Notes under the pieces: generated by a model
The model's database searches: none
What the model was told of the DNA's origin: nothing
What the model saw: only the letters and a program-made list of their open reading frames with translations
Shown here: positions 1 to 13,161 of the stretch, one piece after another
Layout: each line of letters begins with the position of its first letter
Numbering within the stretch: position 1 is the stretch's first letter
Assembly (NCBI RefSeq): GCF_000002985.6
Contig: NC_003280.10
Location: 6,506,501-6,570,500, forward strand
Direction: 5' to 3'
Length of the DNA: 64,000 nucleotides
From: Caenorhabditis elegans
Taxonomy: Eukaryota > Nematoda > Chromadorea > Rhabditida > Rhabditidae
Made by a program: the position numbers and the translations under genes

Positions 1-2950
1 TTATTGAGTTCCCACAAAATACAGGAGCAGTATTTTGGGTTCTCAACCTAGTTGTTAGGTTAACTTTATACTTTTTCTTCTTCTGTTTCTTCGAGATGAT
101 CGGTCCAGAATACAGCCAGTATTTTGGGGTCTCTCCCTAGTGTTCGGGATTTTCCAGATCTCCTATTTTCTTATTGAGTTCCCACAAAATACAGGAGCAG
201 TATTTTGGGTTCTCAACCTAGTTGTTAGGTTAACTTTATACTTTTTCTTCTTCTGTTTCTTCGAGATGATCGGTCCAGAATACAGCCAGTATTTTGGGGT
301 CTCTCCCTAGTGTTCGGGATTTTCCAGATCTCCTATTTTCTTCTTGAGTTCCCACAAAATACAGGAGCAGTATTTTTGGTTCTCTATTCTTCGTAGGTTC
401 ATTCCTTCCTCCCACACTTTCCTTGAGTTCCCACAAAATACAGGAGCAGTATTTTGGGTTCTCAGCCTAGTTGTTAGGTTAACTTTATACTTTTTCTTCT
501 TCTGTTTCTTCGAGATGATCGGTCCAGAATACAGCCAGTATTTTGGGGTCTCTCCCTAGTGTTCGGGATTTTCCAGATCTCCTATTTTCTTATTGAGTTC
601 CCACAAAATACAGGAGCAGTATTTTGGGTTCTCAACCTAGTTGTTAGGTTAACTTTATACTTTTTCTTCTTCTGTTTCTTCGAGATGATCGGTCCAGAAT
701 ACAGCCAGTATTTTGGGGTCTCTCCCTAGTGTTCGGGATTTTCCAGATCTCCTATTTTCTTATTGAGTTCCCACAAAATACAGGAGCAGTATTTTGGGTT
801 CCCAGCCTAGTTGTTAGGTTAACTTTATACTTTTTCTTCTTCTGTTTCTTCGAGATGATCGGTCCAGAATGCAGCCAGTATTTTGGGGTCTCTCCCTAGT
901 GTTCGGGATTTTCCAGATCTCCTATTTTCTTATTGAGTTCCCACAAAATACAGGAGCAGTATTTTGGGTTCTCAACCTAGTTGTTAGGTTAACTTTATAC
1001 TTTTTCTTCTTCTGTTTCTTCGAGATGATCGGTCCAGAATACAGCCAGTATTTTGGGGTCTCTCCCTAGTGTTCGGGATTTTCCAGATCTCCTATTTTCT
1101 TATTGAGTTCCCACAAAATACAGGAGCAGTATTTTGGGTTCTCAACCTAGTTGTTAGGTTAACTTTATACTTTTTCTTCTTCTGTTTCTTCGAGATGATC
1201 GGTCCAGAATACAGCCAGTATTTTGGGGTCTCTCCCTAGTGTTCGGGATTTTCCAGATCTCCTATTTTCTTCTTGAGTTCCCACAAAATACAGGAGCAGT
1301 ATTTTTGGTTCTCTATTCTTCGTAGGTTCATTCCCTTCTCCCACACTTTCTCTTGAGTTCCCACAAAATACAGGAGCAGTATTTTGGGTTCTCAACCTAG
1401 TTGTTAGGTTAACTTTATACTTTTCCTTCTTCTGTTTCTTCGAGATGATCGGTCCAGAATACAGCCAGTATTTTGGGGTCTCTCCCTAGTTGTTAGGTAA
1501 ACTTTATACTTTTCCTTCTTCTATTTCTTCGAGATGATCGGTCCAGAATACAGCCAGTATTTTGGGGTCTCTGCCTAGTGTTCGGGCTTTTCCAGATCTC
1601 CTATTTTCTTATTGAGTTCCCACAAAATTCAGGAGCAGTATGTTGGGTTCTCAACCTAGTTGTTAGGCTAACTTTATACTTTTTCTTCTTCTGTTTCTTC
1701 GAGATGATCGGTCCAGAATACAGCCAGTATTTTGGGGTCTCTCACTAGTGTTCGGGATTTTCCAGATCTCCTATTTTCTTCTTGAGTTCCCACAAAATAC
1801 AGGAGCAGTATTTTTGGTTCTCTATTCTTCGTAGGTTCATTCCTTCCTCCCACACTTTCTCTTGAGTTCCCACAAAATACAGGAGCAGTATTTTGGGTTC
1901 TCAGCCTAGTTGTTAGGTTAACTTTATACTTTTTCTTCTTCTGTTTCTTCGAGATGTTCGGTCCAGAATGCAGCCAGTATTTTGGGGTCTCTCACTAGTG
2001 TTCGGGCATTTCCAGATCTCCTATTTTCTTATTGAGTTCCCACAAAATACAGGAGCAGTATTTTTGGTTCTCAACCTAGTTGATAGGTTAACGTTATACT
2101 TTTTCTTCTTCTGTTTCTTCGAGATGATCGGTCCAGAATACAGCCAGTATTTTGGGGTCTCTCCCTAGTATTCGGGCTTTTCCAGATCTCCTATTTTCTT
2201 CTTGATTTCCCACAAAATACAGGAGCAGTGTTTTTGGTTCTCTATACTTCGTAGGTTCATTCCCTCCTCCCACACTTTCTCTTGAGTTCCCACAAAATAC
2301 AGGAGCAGTATTTTGGGTTCTCAACCTAATTGTTAGGTTAATTTTACACTTTTCCTTCTTCTGTTTCTACGAGATGATTGGTCCAGAATACAGCCAGTAT
2401 TTTGGGGTCTCTCCCTAGTGTTCGGGCTTTTCCAGATCTCCTATTTTCTTATTGAGTTTCGACAAAATACAGGAGCAGTATTTTGGGTTCTCAACCTAGT
2501 TGTTAGGTTAACTTTATACTTTTCCTTCTTTTGTTTCTCCGAGATGATCGGTCCAGAATACAGCCAGTATTTTGGGGTCTCTCCCTAGTGTTCGGGCTTT
2601 TCCAGATCTCCTATTTTCTTATTGAGTTCCCACAAAATACAGGAGCAGTGTTTTGGGTTCTCAACCTAATTGTTAGGTTAATTTTACACTTTTCCTTCTT
2701 CTGTTTCTACGAGATGATCGGTCCAGAATACAGCCAGTATTTTGGGGTCTCTCCCTAGTGTTCGGGCTTTTCCAGATCTCCTATTTTCTTATTGAGTTCC
2801 CACAAAATACAGGAGCAGTATTTTTGGTTCTCTATTCTTCGTAGGTTCATTCCCTCCTCCCACACTTTCTCTTGAGTTCCCACAAAATACATGTGCTGTA
2901 TTTTTGGTTCTCAATTCTTCGTAGGTTCATTCCCTCCTCTCACACTACAT
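1..2950. repeat. Minisatellite of 170-bp dimers and 79/80-bp monomers
   Basis: The window opens inside a long tandem array. The main unit is 170 bp and consists of two related halves: one with the core AAAATAC-N7-GTATTTT and one with AATAC-N5-GTATT. The cores lie 91 bp and then 79 bp apart. Extra single units of 79-80 bp are inserted near 351, 1281, 1789, 2209, 2799 and 2879. Near 1456-1550 there is a recombinant unit with two B cores about 89 bp apart. Copies at the left are nearly identical and become more diverged towards 2950. Every core is a small inverted repeat. Short open frames crossing the array are by-products of the repeat. The left end is outside the window. Confidence 0.95.
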
Positions 2951-3206
2951 TGTTTGTTGGTTCATTTCCAACTTTTCAGTCCAATCAATCTAGCGAAAAT
3001 AGGAAAAGTTGATTCATTTAACCCTGTTATTTTTAAACAAAGAATTGAAACATTCCATTATATTCATAAGTTAATATTTGAGCTTAATAGGGGTGTGAGC
3101 ATTTTCAAAATATACAGAAAATTGGAAAACAAAAATTAAAAACAGAAATCCCGTAATTGTCGTAAAAAATAGTTTAGTTCTAAACATCCTACAAGGATCA
3201 TAGCAT

Positions 3207-6200
3207 TTATAACATCTTTCTTGTCAGTGTTCGATGGAATGCATGTTTGAATTGACAGGCAGCTGCACGAAGTGAAAACGATTTTTCTAGAAGACGTAAG
3301 CGAGTACCAACATGATCGTCTTCGGCTTCTGAGTCGCATCGATCCTTGGCTGGACAACATAGTTCTAGTTGCCTACAGTATGATGACCAAACTTCGAGAT
3401 TCTCACATATCACTTCCTGTGCACGCATTTTCTTCGGTGCATAACATTTAGAATTCTGAATTTTTTTTAAATGTTATTATAGCAGTGGCTCTCTCTTTCT
3501 ATTTCACCTGTTCCTGCGAGTGCGCAACACATTTTATGAAAAATTGTAGTTTGTTGTTCGAAGCTTCATCAATTAACTGAACAGGTAGATGAGCGGTGGA
3601 GAATCTCTGAATTAACTCACTTTATAAAGTGGAAGCAGTTGAGAAGAGCATTTATCATATGGCGTCGGGTATGGTTGAGCACATTTAATTCGCATTTCAA
3701 CTTCTTTCCGAAGACATTTATCATATCTTTGGCATCCAGTTTGTAGTGTCCGCTTGTATTGCTCCATCTTTTTGGCATTTTTCTTGTTCATTGGCAAAAT
3801 GACAATTGGTTTCGTTCTAGAATATTGACAAGTTTCTATTGCAATCATAAGAATGGGAAAATTAGCGAATACATGATCACGTATCGATATCTAGGTTGTG
3901 ATAGGTATAGTTATAGGCACAATTTCGGCACGATACTAAACTCCTAATGTCATTTTGTTCCCAAAGAAGATAAATTAATTTTGATTCGGACTAGTGTCAT
4001 TGGGGTAATTGTTCAAAAATGATCCTAGGAAGCAATGGTCACATTTTCTAATACAATTTTTATACTTTTGTCGCTTTTTAGTTGTTTGGATAAAAACATT
4101 GTAGGAATCTGCAGCAGTTCTCGAAATTACGACAAAATTCCACTTTTTTTTAAATTTTGGCATTTGCCATAGCTTTGACAAAATGTGGAAAATGGCTAGA
4201 TAAATTCTAGGTAGGTCTCTAGGATGTTCTGGACAAAAATAAAACGAAGTGTAAAACAAGCGAGTTGACAATATCTACAGTTTTCATTACAAAAACATGA
4301 AGACACATTGTCACGCATATTTTGATATCAACCCACTTTTCTCTCATTTTCGCTCCCATTAATTTCAGCCGATGTCTTTTTCTTATTGGCAATGGCCACA
4401 GTTGATCTTCCAGTGGAGTTGTGCTTATTGATGGTGATGGAGTTACCTGAGAACAGTCATTTTCATACTTTTCAGTAGACATTTTCCACTAACATCAACA
4501 GATCCAAACGTATAAGCCGCCGTTGGTAGTGGTATTAAATCCTCATTTTGTTGCTCACTGAGCCTTCCAGGACTCAATGGAGCAGCTGTAGTTCGTAATT
4601 GTGGAGTTGTGGTGTGATCTGAAGTAGATGGACGACGTTGTCCATCCATCGGCCACATTGAAGATGAACTGTTTACTTGTTCATATCTGGCAATTGGAAT
4701 TGGGAACATTGGAGTGGTGGATGTACCGGGCTGAAAGGAAAAATAATAATGTATAGTAAATGTAAATTAACAAACATCAATGTCCATCGCACTAATATCA
4801 ATATAATCAGCATTCGAAAAATCAAATTCATCATCGTCTGACTTTTGTTTTTCCATATGCTTATCTAATAATTCATGTGTAACATAATCAATCAATGGAT
4901 CAACTGAGAATGAAGGTGTTGGTGGTTCGCTTGTAACTTCTGTTGTTGTGATAGGTTTTGTTGTAGTTGTCATTTCAACTGTTGTAGTTGGTTCTTCAAG
5001 TGTAGTTGTTCTACGAATTGGCGAAAATGTAAGACGAGAAGATGGTGGGCGAACTGATGATGTTGAAAGATAAGTTGTTGGATAAGTAATGGTTGGAGGT
5101 GGAAGAGTACTTGATGGAGGTGGGGTTTCCGTTGTTTGTTCGGTTGTGGGTTCCATCGTCCATGCACCATTGTTATTTATGAATGCTTCTCTCATATCCG
5201 GTGTATTTTCTTGAACAATTGGAATAAAATTGAAATCTGGAGGTCTTATCGTTGTTGCATCGATTATAGAATTTGACAATTCATTTTTATTTCTCTGATC
5301 GCCAATGATATCATCGTAAATTTGATCAACGCTCTGATTGGGTTCAACTTGTTCTTGTCTTGAAAAATATAGTGGTTTGATAACGGGCTGTGCAAATCCC
5401 AAAAAGCTTCCCTTATTTTGTTTCACCATTAACATTTTTGGAAGTATTGATCTTCCAAATTCTCCTTTTTGTTTCAAATTTCCGTTAAGTTTGTCTAGTT
5501 TTTCGGCTGCCTGAAATCATGCAAATATACCTATTTGATCTTAGGGTGTTTTAAATGATCAACTTACGTGACGGGGATCAAATCTGGATTCTGTAATTTT
5601 TGAAGCTTGTGCAAATGGTGGTTCATCTTCAAAATCATGTTTCTTCTTTCGGAGTCTTCGTTTTTTATTTCTTCTAAACTTCCGATTCATTCTAGCGTCA
5701 AAATCAATAGACTGGAATGTGAATGGAGAGAAAGCTGGCGGTTGTGACGATGTCTGAATGGCTGTTCCACCGTGATGAAGAACAATAAATGGACTTAGAG
5801 AAGTTGTTGGTGGTTCTATTGGGGAGTGAAGAATTTCAGCTCTTCCAGTACGAACTGTCTTCAAAAATTTTCGCTTGGAGATTCCGTATCGATTTTCTGA
5901 AATATTGTTCAGAACGGTCTGTCATAAATATATAGCAAAATCCAAAAATTAACTCACTACTGAATTTCCTGAGTGCCCTGGGTCTGACTGCCAGAGGTGC
6001 AGCAAATTCTCTGGGTTTCTTTCCATGTTTTGTCCTCTTTGTTATTCGTTTCTAAAACAAAGTTAGATATGATAGAATATTCATGAATGTTCTCACGTGC
6101 GGATCTGGATAAACTTTAAACGGAACTACTGATCTTAGCATAACTTTCGTTGCCTCACTAACTTTCCGAGCAATCATCGCGTCTTCTCTGAAAAATGAAA

Positions 6201-7483
6201 ATATAATTTCTTCATCTCATAGATTTAAAGTTGTTTTTTTCTTAGCTTGGACTGTATTAAAAATTCCAACCTTGAAATAGGAGCCCTCAACACTGCAGCC
6301 ATATCAACTGCACATTCTTCCAGTCTCAACTTTATTTGACTTTTCTCAAGTTCATATTGCTCATTTATCACATCTCCTTCCATCTCTGCCCCGCATCTTT
6401 GAGCTGCTGGACAACATCGGCTCAAGGTGAAACATTTCTGTGTCAGTCTCATAAGATCACTCCAACAAGTTGCAGAAGAAAAGAATAGTGGTCGAGAATC
6501 CATTTCAATTTCATTATGACATGATGGATCCTAAAATATTTTAAAAAAATACTGGATTAGCAATCGAGCACTGTCTCACAGTCATGAGCAGAAAGTCTAT
6601 CTCACTGATTGCAGAATATTTGGAGGCGCAATCACTGAACAATGACTCTATGTTGTAAGATGTTGCCTTGTGGTTTCTGGAAAATAATCCTTATAAGCTT
6701 CGACAACCTGACGTATAATTTTAATGCAACAAGGTTTCAAAAAAAATCTGAAAAATCTAAAAAATTGAAATTTTTGTTTACAGTCAGACATAATTTTCCA
6801 CTATTAAAATTTCAAGATTCATGAGAGCTAACAACAATCTAGACTAAAATGTGTTTTCAGATTGTTGTAAGTTTGAACATATATCTGTTCAAAACTTCTT
6901 ACCCATATAAATCGTTGATCTTGCATGCATGTTGAGTAAATCTTCTTGATGGTTCTGCACATTTCCAGTGTACTTCAAGAAGATCATTCCGACATTTAAC
7001 ATATCTGTCACATCCATTTGCACTCACCTGAAACTTCGAATTTGTTACCTTAACTATGGTCACCTAGCGTGATTTTGCCTTCTCAATTTCACCCTTTCCC
7101 CCGTGTAACTTTCTCTTCACCGGTCATAATTGCCACAATTATTCTTGTCTCCGAACGGTCTCCGTTTTGCTTCTGTACACATTCCCAAGCCGTCAATCAC
7201 CGACGTCCCTCCACTACTTTTCATTATATTTTATTCAACAAACAAGGAAGAGAAGTTGGCTAACGGAGAATGGACACATGTTGCAAAAAAAGCCAGAAAA
7301 GGAAGAAGAATACGCAAATTAAGTGATCGTCAGAATAAGAAAAGTGTCTGGGTGGGTGGTCAACTGTACTCTTGTTTTAAGTTGCCCACTTCAAATATAT
7401 CTTCTCACCTGATTAATCGAGATCACTAAGACCAGAAATACATGAAAATAATGTGGCATGAGATGCCGACTTCGATCGACCAT
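3207..7483 (-). CDS. Secreted protein with duplicated cysteine-rich module (844 aa)
   Basis: Eleven exons on the minus strand: 7483-7409, 7027-6903, 6676-6580, 6530-6271, 6187-6097, 6051-5958, 5896-5568, 5510-4776, 4730-4447, 3816-3621, 3455-3207. All phases agree and total 844 aa. The start follows an acceptor (TTGCAG ending at 7510), a likely trans-splice site. Residues 1-25 end in a hydrophobic stretch (FHVFLVLVISI) that looks like a signal peptide. Then comes a cysteine module: a part with GCxRYxKC and KCAxP, followed by a part with CCPAxxRC. The same two parts recur in the same order at the C-terminus (about 705-844). Between them lie a very basic stretch (about 319-333, KKRRLRKKK), a possible proprotein cleavage site, and a Thr/Pro-rich segment (about 470-560) suited to O-glycosylation. 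I do not recognise the family; an extracellular-matrix or cuticle-related role is only a guess. Confidence 0.85.
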
Positions 7484-10400
7484 CTCGAAGAGATCGATGT
7501 TGGCAGGACCTGCAATTAAGAGAAATAACCGAAATAATTGAAAAGTATAATAACATAAACTTGGAATATGAAACAGTAGTAAATAAAATTAAATTTAGAA
7601 GACTTGAATTAACTAGTGTGAGAAACATTTTCTTTGATTCAAATTCAACTACCAATTACTGGAGCAAAAAGCCTCTGTTACTGTAAAACAATTCAAAGAT
7701 CAAATTCTTGGCAAATTGGTAAGGGCATTGTAACTATTTGTGGATATCAAGAAAAAGAAAGAATGCATGAAAAAACCGGGAAGTTTGCCGAGTTATCGAT
7801 ACATTTGAACAAGTGAATATGTATGTCGGAATCCACGAAGACTAAGATGAAGATGTTCCTAACAGAGTAAATTCACCAGAACGGCTTTGATAGTTCTTGG
7901 TTGTTTTTGAAAAAATCCAAAAATATTCGACTCTAGCTATTAATCAAGCCGCACAGAGCAAAATGTGAAATTGAAGTTGAACTTCCTGTAGAGGAAATCT
8001 AAATTGGTTGCTCAATGAGAATGACAAAAGCGTCTGACTAATATGGATTCAAAACTCATGGGAGAAGGAAAAATATGCTTGAAAAATTAAACATATTCCA
8101 GCCAATCTGTGGCATTCGATTTGCAAACGAATAGGCAAGAAAACTGGGGATTTGATAAAAAGTCCAATCCCAGCAGAGGAATTAGCAACTTTGGGATAGT
8201 CAAAAAGAAAGAAGTGACAATCTTTTGTGGAAAAGGAGCGGTATGTTTATTACAGGAAAATCGTCATCGAGAAACTTAGATTGCATTTTGATTGGCAATG
8301 AAATGGACAAGGTGGCCGACATTGAAAAGACACAAAACGACGAGAAACAAGCAGTTCTGGAATTTTTTTTTGGAATAGGGAGAATGACTCAGGAAAGGAA
8401 TACCTGAATACATTCATCTCCTCCTTCTCTATAAACTTTCCCCAAATAGGGTGGCAATTGGTTTCAAAATGGCAATAACTTTCGGATATGCCCCCTTCCA
8501 CCCATTTGATTCTCTTTCCTTATGCAGCTAGTTTCAACGTACGTAACGAAATGACGAGGACACATAAATCTAATTGACTGACTGAAAGTGCAGGGTCGTG
8601 TTGGATCATAAAAAGGATCAGGTAAAAGGTTTTGGATACGTGCAGCTTTTTTTCTATACATATGAGTGTTGTTCCGCATAGTATCCCTGCCCTGATGCAG
8701 AAAAAAGAACGACATCATCACTCACAAATTAGACAAAATTTGGAAGAAAAGGGGAGACAAAAAGCCATCAGTGTGTACGTCGTGCTTTGGAGATTAAGAT
8801 TAGTCAAAATTTTTAGGCCCACATAAAACATTAGTAATTGGGTAAATCTGTGGTAAGAAATTTCAAAAAATTTTAAGATAAGTTCAAAGATAACTAAAGT
8901 CTAAATTCTTTCCAAGAAAAGTTTCACATTAAATTTAACCAAATAGTTTCATAAATGTTTGGTCACTAGCAAAATAGAAATTATAAAAATGAAGTAATAA
9001 TTGGAATGAAAGAAGAAATGCATCTAAAACATTCGCTAAAAAGTTCAAAGTGAAATCCTAATAGATAAAGTGATAAACTGTTAGTTATCAATAGATGAGA
9101 CTTTTCTTATATACCACATTTCAATTCAAGATCCTATTATTAAATGGATTAAATGAAAGATGAGGCGAGACGCATGTGTATATTCTCGAAACATGCAGTA
9201 ATAACGCAGTATATACAGAAGTGTGTATCGCCACGTCGTTTAGAAGTAAACTGAGAAGTATGTAAAGAAATCTAAATGAAAAAAGGAAAAACAATGAGAT
9301 ATACGGTGTATCTCATTCTAGATGACTTTCTCCCAACTTTCCCAATTTCACCGGAACACGCACCCGCACAGGCAGATATTATGCAGATTTCTATCAAAAA
9401 GGTTTGTAGAATAAGGCGACAATGAGATGCTTTTTCAAGATTTTCGCGACTTTCGACCCGCCACACACCAGACGAGTTTATGAGAGAATAATTATAATAA
9501 AGCCAGGAATTTCCGTTAGATTAGCATCAGTGAGTGTTTGTATGCACATATCAATTTTTGCAGAGATCGTAAATTATTAAAGAAAATATTGCGAATTAAT
9601 CATTGGAATATGTAAATGTAGATAAGGTTTTTTTTCTAGTGGTAAGTAAATGTTTCTAAAACAATTTTTATATTTCAATTTATTTTTCAGATACTGTAGA
9701 AACGAATATGACAAGGAAAGCATTGTGAGGATGTAAAAGATTTTAGGTTTGCTGAAATTGACAGAGACTGTTATCGTGGTGAGACCCATTCAGAAAAAAC
9801 AGTACGTGCCTTTAAACTGGAGTGCCAAACTTCTGCCAAACTACGATATGCAAATTTAGAAATTAGTCTAGATTCTTTAGACTTGTGAGGTTTTTTTAAA
9901 TGAAGGGTTTCCAAATGGAATATTATTTCAGGTCAATTTTTTAATCTTATTGATCAGGGATTTTCCTAATTATGTTAACTTACCAAATCGGTAACTAACG
10001 GAAAAACGAGTACGGTAAGTTTAAAAACAATGAAATGCAGTATTGTAACTTTGAAATTTATTTAGAATCGGAAAAATGCGAAATCTTCAAACTAGAACAT
10101 TGTTGGATGTATGCCAAAGATCATTAGCAGTTACGTATGGCTTAGTCTGGTCAAAACTCAGCGACAATAATAGCCGGGAGAAAAATAGAGAGGGCGGATC
10201 GGTTGAAGACAGTGGCAAACCGCTTCGTGCTGTTGCGTGTCCTATTAAAGTGCGGCTGAATAATAGGTGTCCGTCGTCGTCGACTTCGGCGCCATTCGTC
10301 CGTCTGTCAGTCCGTCAAACTTCTCCGGCCGCAGCTTCTTCATTTTCGAGAAACTGACGAATGCAACTCGATTATCCGATTTACTACTGCGCAATAGTTT

Positions 10401-10910
10401 TCTGGCCAGAAAAAAAACAGTTTGAAGGACGGAAGAATAAGATGAAGCCGCTATTGTGATGAGAAAAGTAGAAAAAGTGACGTAAATTCACGATGGCAAC
10501 TCGTATACGGAAGACTATACGGTAGGTGTCTTCAAGAAGTCAAGCGAAAAGTTAATTGTTGCTAAATTGGAACTTTTTTGCAATGTTCTAGACTATCAAA
10601 AAACAATTGTACGGTAAGTGTTTGTAAATCGGATGCTAATGCCAATTATGGCATTGTTTCCGTTTCGACCTGAATGTAGAAAAAACTGTAAATCAAAAGA
10701 TTTCATTAAAGGAAAAACAGAAAAAAATCAACTTTCTACTGAAAGTAAAGACCCGATTGAGATATTGGGTGGTGGTAAAAGCGAGATGGTACAGTAGATG
10801 CATTCGGCATATGACATTTTTGTATGCATAAAATCAATCGAATCTAGATCATTCCGAAGCTAAAACAATTAAATTACAGACATTTAGGGATTATAAAATT
10901 TCGAGTTGCT
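7484..10910. other. Intergenic region between the cysteine-module gene and toe-2
   Basis: About 3.4 kb with no supportable gene on either strand. The short open frames (60-99 codons) have no splice partners, signal peptide or recognisable domain. It is the upstream region of the minus-strand gene starting at 7483. A GC-rich patch near 10130-10345 stands out. A decayed copy of a dispersed repeat (with GAGACCC and GTGCCTTTAAA) lies near 9768-9840. Otherwise I see only AT-rich sequence. Confidence 0.7.
10130..10345. promoter_or_regulatory. GC-rich, CpG-containing island; candidate promoter
   Basis: A sharply GC-richer segment in AT-rich surroundings, with CGTCGTCGTCG and repeated GTCCGTC motifs near 10270-10320. 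It lies about 2.7 kb upstream of the cysteine-module gene (minus strand) and just past the 3' end of toe-2. In nematodes, trans-spliced genes can start kilobases upstream of the first codon, so this could be a true promoter. No core motif was identified; the assignment is inference. Confidence 0.35.
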
Positions 10911-13161
10911 TTATATCATTCCTGGGAAAAAGTCGTTGTACAATTTCGGGTAGAATTTCTTGAAGTTCATCAATTGTTTCTTCTTTTCTGTCAGCGACAA
11001 TTCCTTGTTGTCGATAACTGACTGAAAGCAATAAAATTATTACAGGAACCAAACTATTCATAAACTCACATTGATCATGGTTACCAGTGCTGAGTCAGTC
11101 TCATTCAGTCCATCTTTACTTTTCGAAGTTTTTGAACGAATTGATTCTCTTCGAACTGTATATCTCACTGGTGTCAGGTCACCTTCAAGCGAATTGTGTC
11201 TGAAAAATTATGTTTAATTGCTAAAAAATACAATTTCAAACAGGAAAAAAAGGCATGCAAAACAGAGAGAAGCATTCCGAACAAAACAATATTAATTTGT
11301 GAATTACTATACTTTCTCTCTTTTCGTTGCCATTTAATTTGTCCATTTACTGACTTTGCTCGAAGAGAGCTTTCCAATTGTGCCGGGCGTTGACCTAGTT
11401 TTCCTTTTTGTCGCAGTTCAACGAGGGTCTGAAAAGATTAAAAATTCCAGATAATTAAAAATAGCCAAAATCTCTGTTTTTCAGGTTTTAAAATTTCTGT
11501 AACAAACCTCGATGAAAATGTCTTGTTGAACATTTGTCATACATCCTCTCGGGAAAATAAAAGAAGACAGCTCTCCAATTATGACATTCACATTCTCTTT
11601 GTATCTCCGTGGATCCTTTTTCCCCAAATAATATGGACTTCTAAGATCTTCCACTGCATCCGTTCGCATAGTAAGTTGTAGCCACTGCACAAGTTGGTCG
11701 ATCGTCTTGCGTATAGGATGAGGAACCATCAAGAAGATGTACATGACTGCCGTCGACAATTTTTCACCAGAATCCATATCGTTAATCAACTGCTGGGCAA
11801 TCTTTGTAAGAAGAGGAGCGAATTCTGATGGGAACAACGGTGATGATCCGTTCTGTGTCATCTTCTCAAGACGGTTTTTCACTGCATCCAATGCTGCTCG
11901 ACACCAAAGGTATAATTGTTCGTTATGGCTTGTTTTATGATTACTTGCGACAGGTTTCGCCTCAAAATAAAGTAATGGAGCACAGCAACGAGCCATCTGA
12001 AACCATTGACTTGCATCCCGGATCAATGGATGTGTTTCGATTAACAAATCCATATGGTCTTCCTGGTGCGGGTCAAGCCTTTCTTCACTTGCACCCAGTC
12101 CAACTTTTCCCAGAATGGATGATAAAAATGATGCATTGTTCTGAAATGAAATTATGTAAGTTTATGATCAAATATTTGTATTTAATACCTTTGAATCTTG
12201 TACCGGAAGAGCAACATCTTCGAGAAACTCAACGTCAATCAAGCTGAGTAAATGGAAGAGAGACAATTCATAGACTTCCGCTTCTTCCTCTTTTATCAAC
12301 TGTTGTTCTGCTTTTTTGAGTTTTTTCTCATTCTTTTCTGAAGAAGACGAGAACAGACTCCACGTCGATTTCAAATTTGTCGAGCTTCCATCTTTTAAAT
12401 TATCTTTGTCTTTGTCCCGACCTCGAGAATTGGATCTATTCCGGCGAACGAATGGAGAAAATAATCTCTTGATACTGTTACTGCGACGGCTGCTTTCTGA
12501 TCGCGAAACTGATGCAGAATCGTCATGATTTCTTGAAGCGATCGGAGTATTCACAATATATAATCTAAAAATAAAAACAAGTAATTTAATATCATTCGAG
12601 ATAAAAAGTTTGCTCACGATTCAGAATCTCCTCCAAGCCTGTAAAATGTACGTTCAGAATCAACAAATTTCTTCTGATGAGATTCTACACTTTGAATAGT
12701 ATTCGACTCTAACCAAATTTCAAGCAGTTTTACAGCGTTGCTTCTTCCGATATTGTCGCGTGGAAACTCGTTGCGATGTGTTTCGATATATGCTGTAAGA
12801 ATATCTGCAGCTTCGGCTCCTGTGAAGTGTTCTTCAGATTTTCTGAGCACGGATATGCTTCTTTTGAAATATGATTGCATTTGTTCCATCGTGTCTTTTG
12901 CTTTGAACTGGGATCGTGCTTGAGGCTGACTATTGTTTTCCTTATCATCTGAAGAAAAAATATTGAAATTTTTTATACTGACTGAAACAAACCGTCACGA
13001 GCTGGTTCGATTTTCAACGCGCTTCGCTGTGGCTTCATTGGAGCTTCTTTTCGTAATATCCCTCTCGGAGGTTTAGGCGGCGGCGACGGTGTGTTTTCCA
13101 AAATTACTGAATGAACAACATCTTCGTCATATGGGATACTGAAGTGACGAGACGAACTCAT
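10911..13161 (-). CDS. toe-2: TOE-2, DEP-domain protein, target of ERK (621 aa)
   Basis: Seven exons: 13161-12993, 12948-12618, 12564-12189, 12140-11508, 11428-11313, 11199-11070, 11021-10911; all phases agree, giving 621 aa. The ATG follows the acceptor CCTCAG by a few bases, consistent with trans-splicing. Residues about 84-165 form a DEP domain ([11 protein letters not shown]..., ...FYRLGG). The C-terminal half (exon 4, with [19 protein letters not shown]) resembles the helical region of DEPDC1/DEPDC7-type proteins. The N-terminus is proline-rich (TPSPPPKPP), and several SP/TP sites are candidate MAP-kinase targets. A Ser/Arg-rich linker (about 170-230) joins the parts. Known from the literature: TOE-2 is an MPK-1/ERK substrate in C. 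elegans that affects germline apoptosis and asymmetric neuroblast division. The symbol rests on my recall that this DEP gene is C56E6.3. A long reading frame at 11828-12247 on the other strand is its shadow. Confidence 0.85.

Noticed and set aside
236-2758. Several open frames of 66-82 codons in the left array
   Set aside because: They are repeated copies of the minisatellite in both strands, change frame with the 170-bp period, and lack any domain.
1-2950. CRISPR-like array because of regular repeats
   Set aside because: This is an animal genome; units are contiguous, without unique spacers.
8464-8721. Possible pseudogene on the minus strand
   Set aside because: No similarity recognised to any neighbour and no remnants of exon structure.
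7634-8826. Short frames on both strands between 7.6 and 8.8 kb
   Set aside because: No splice partners, no signal peptide or motif, atypical composition; most likely chance.
11828-12247. 139-codon plus-strand frame
   Set aside because: Antisense shadow of toe-2 exons 3-4, which have consistent splicing and a known domain layout.
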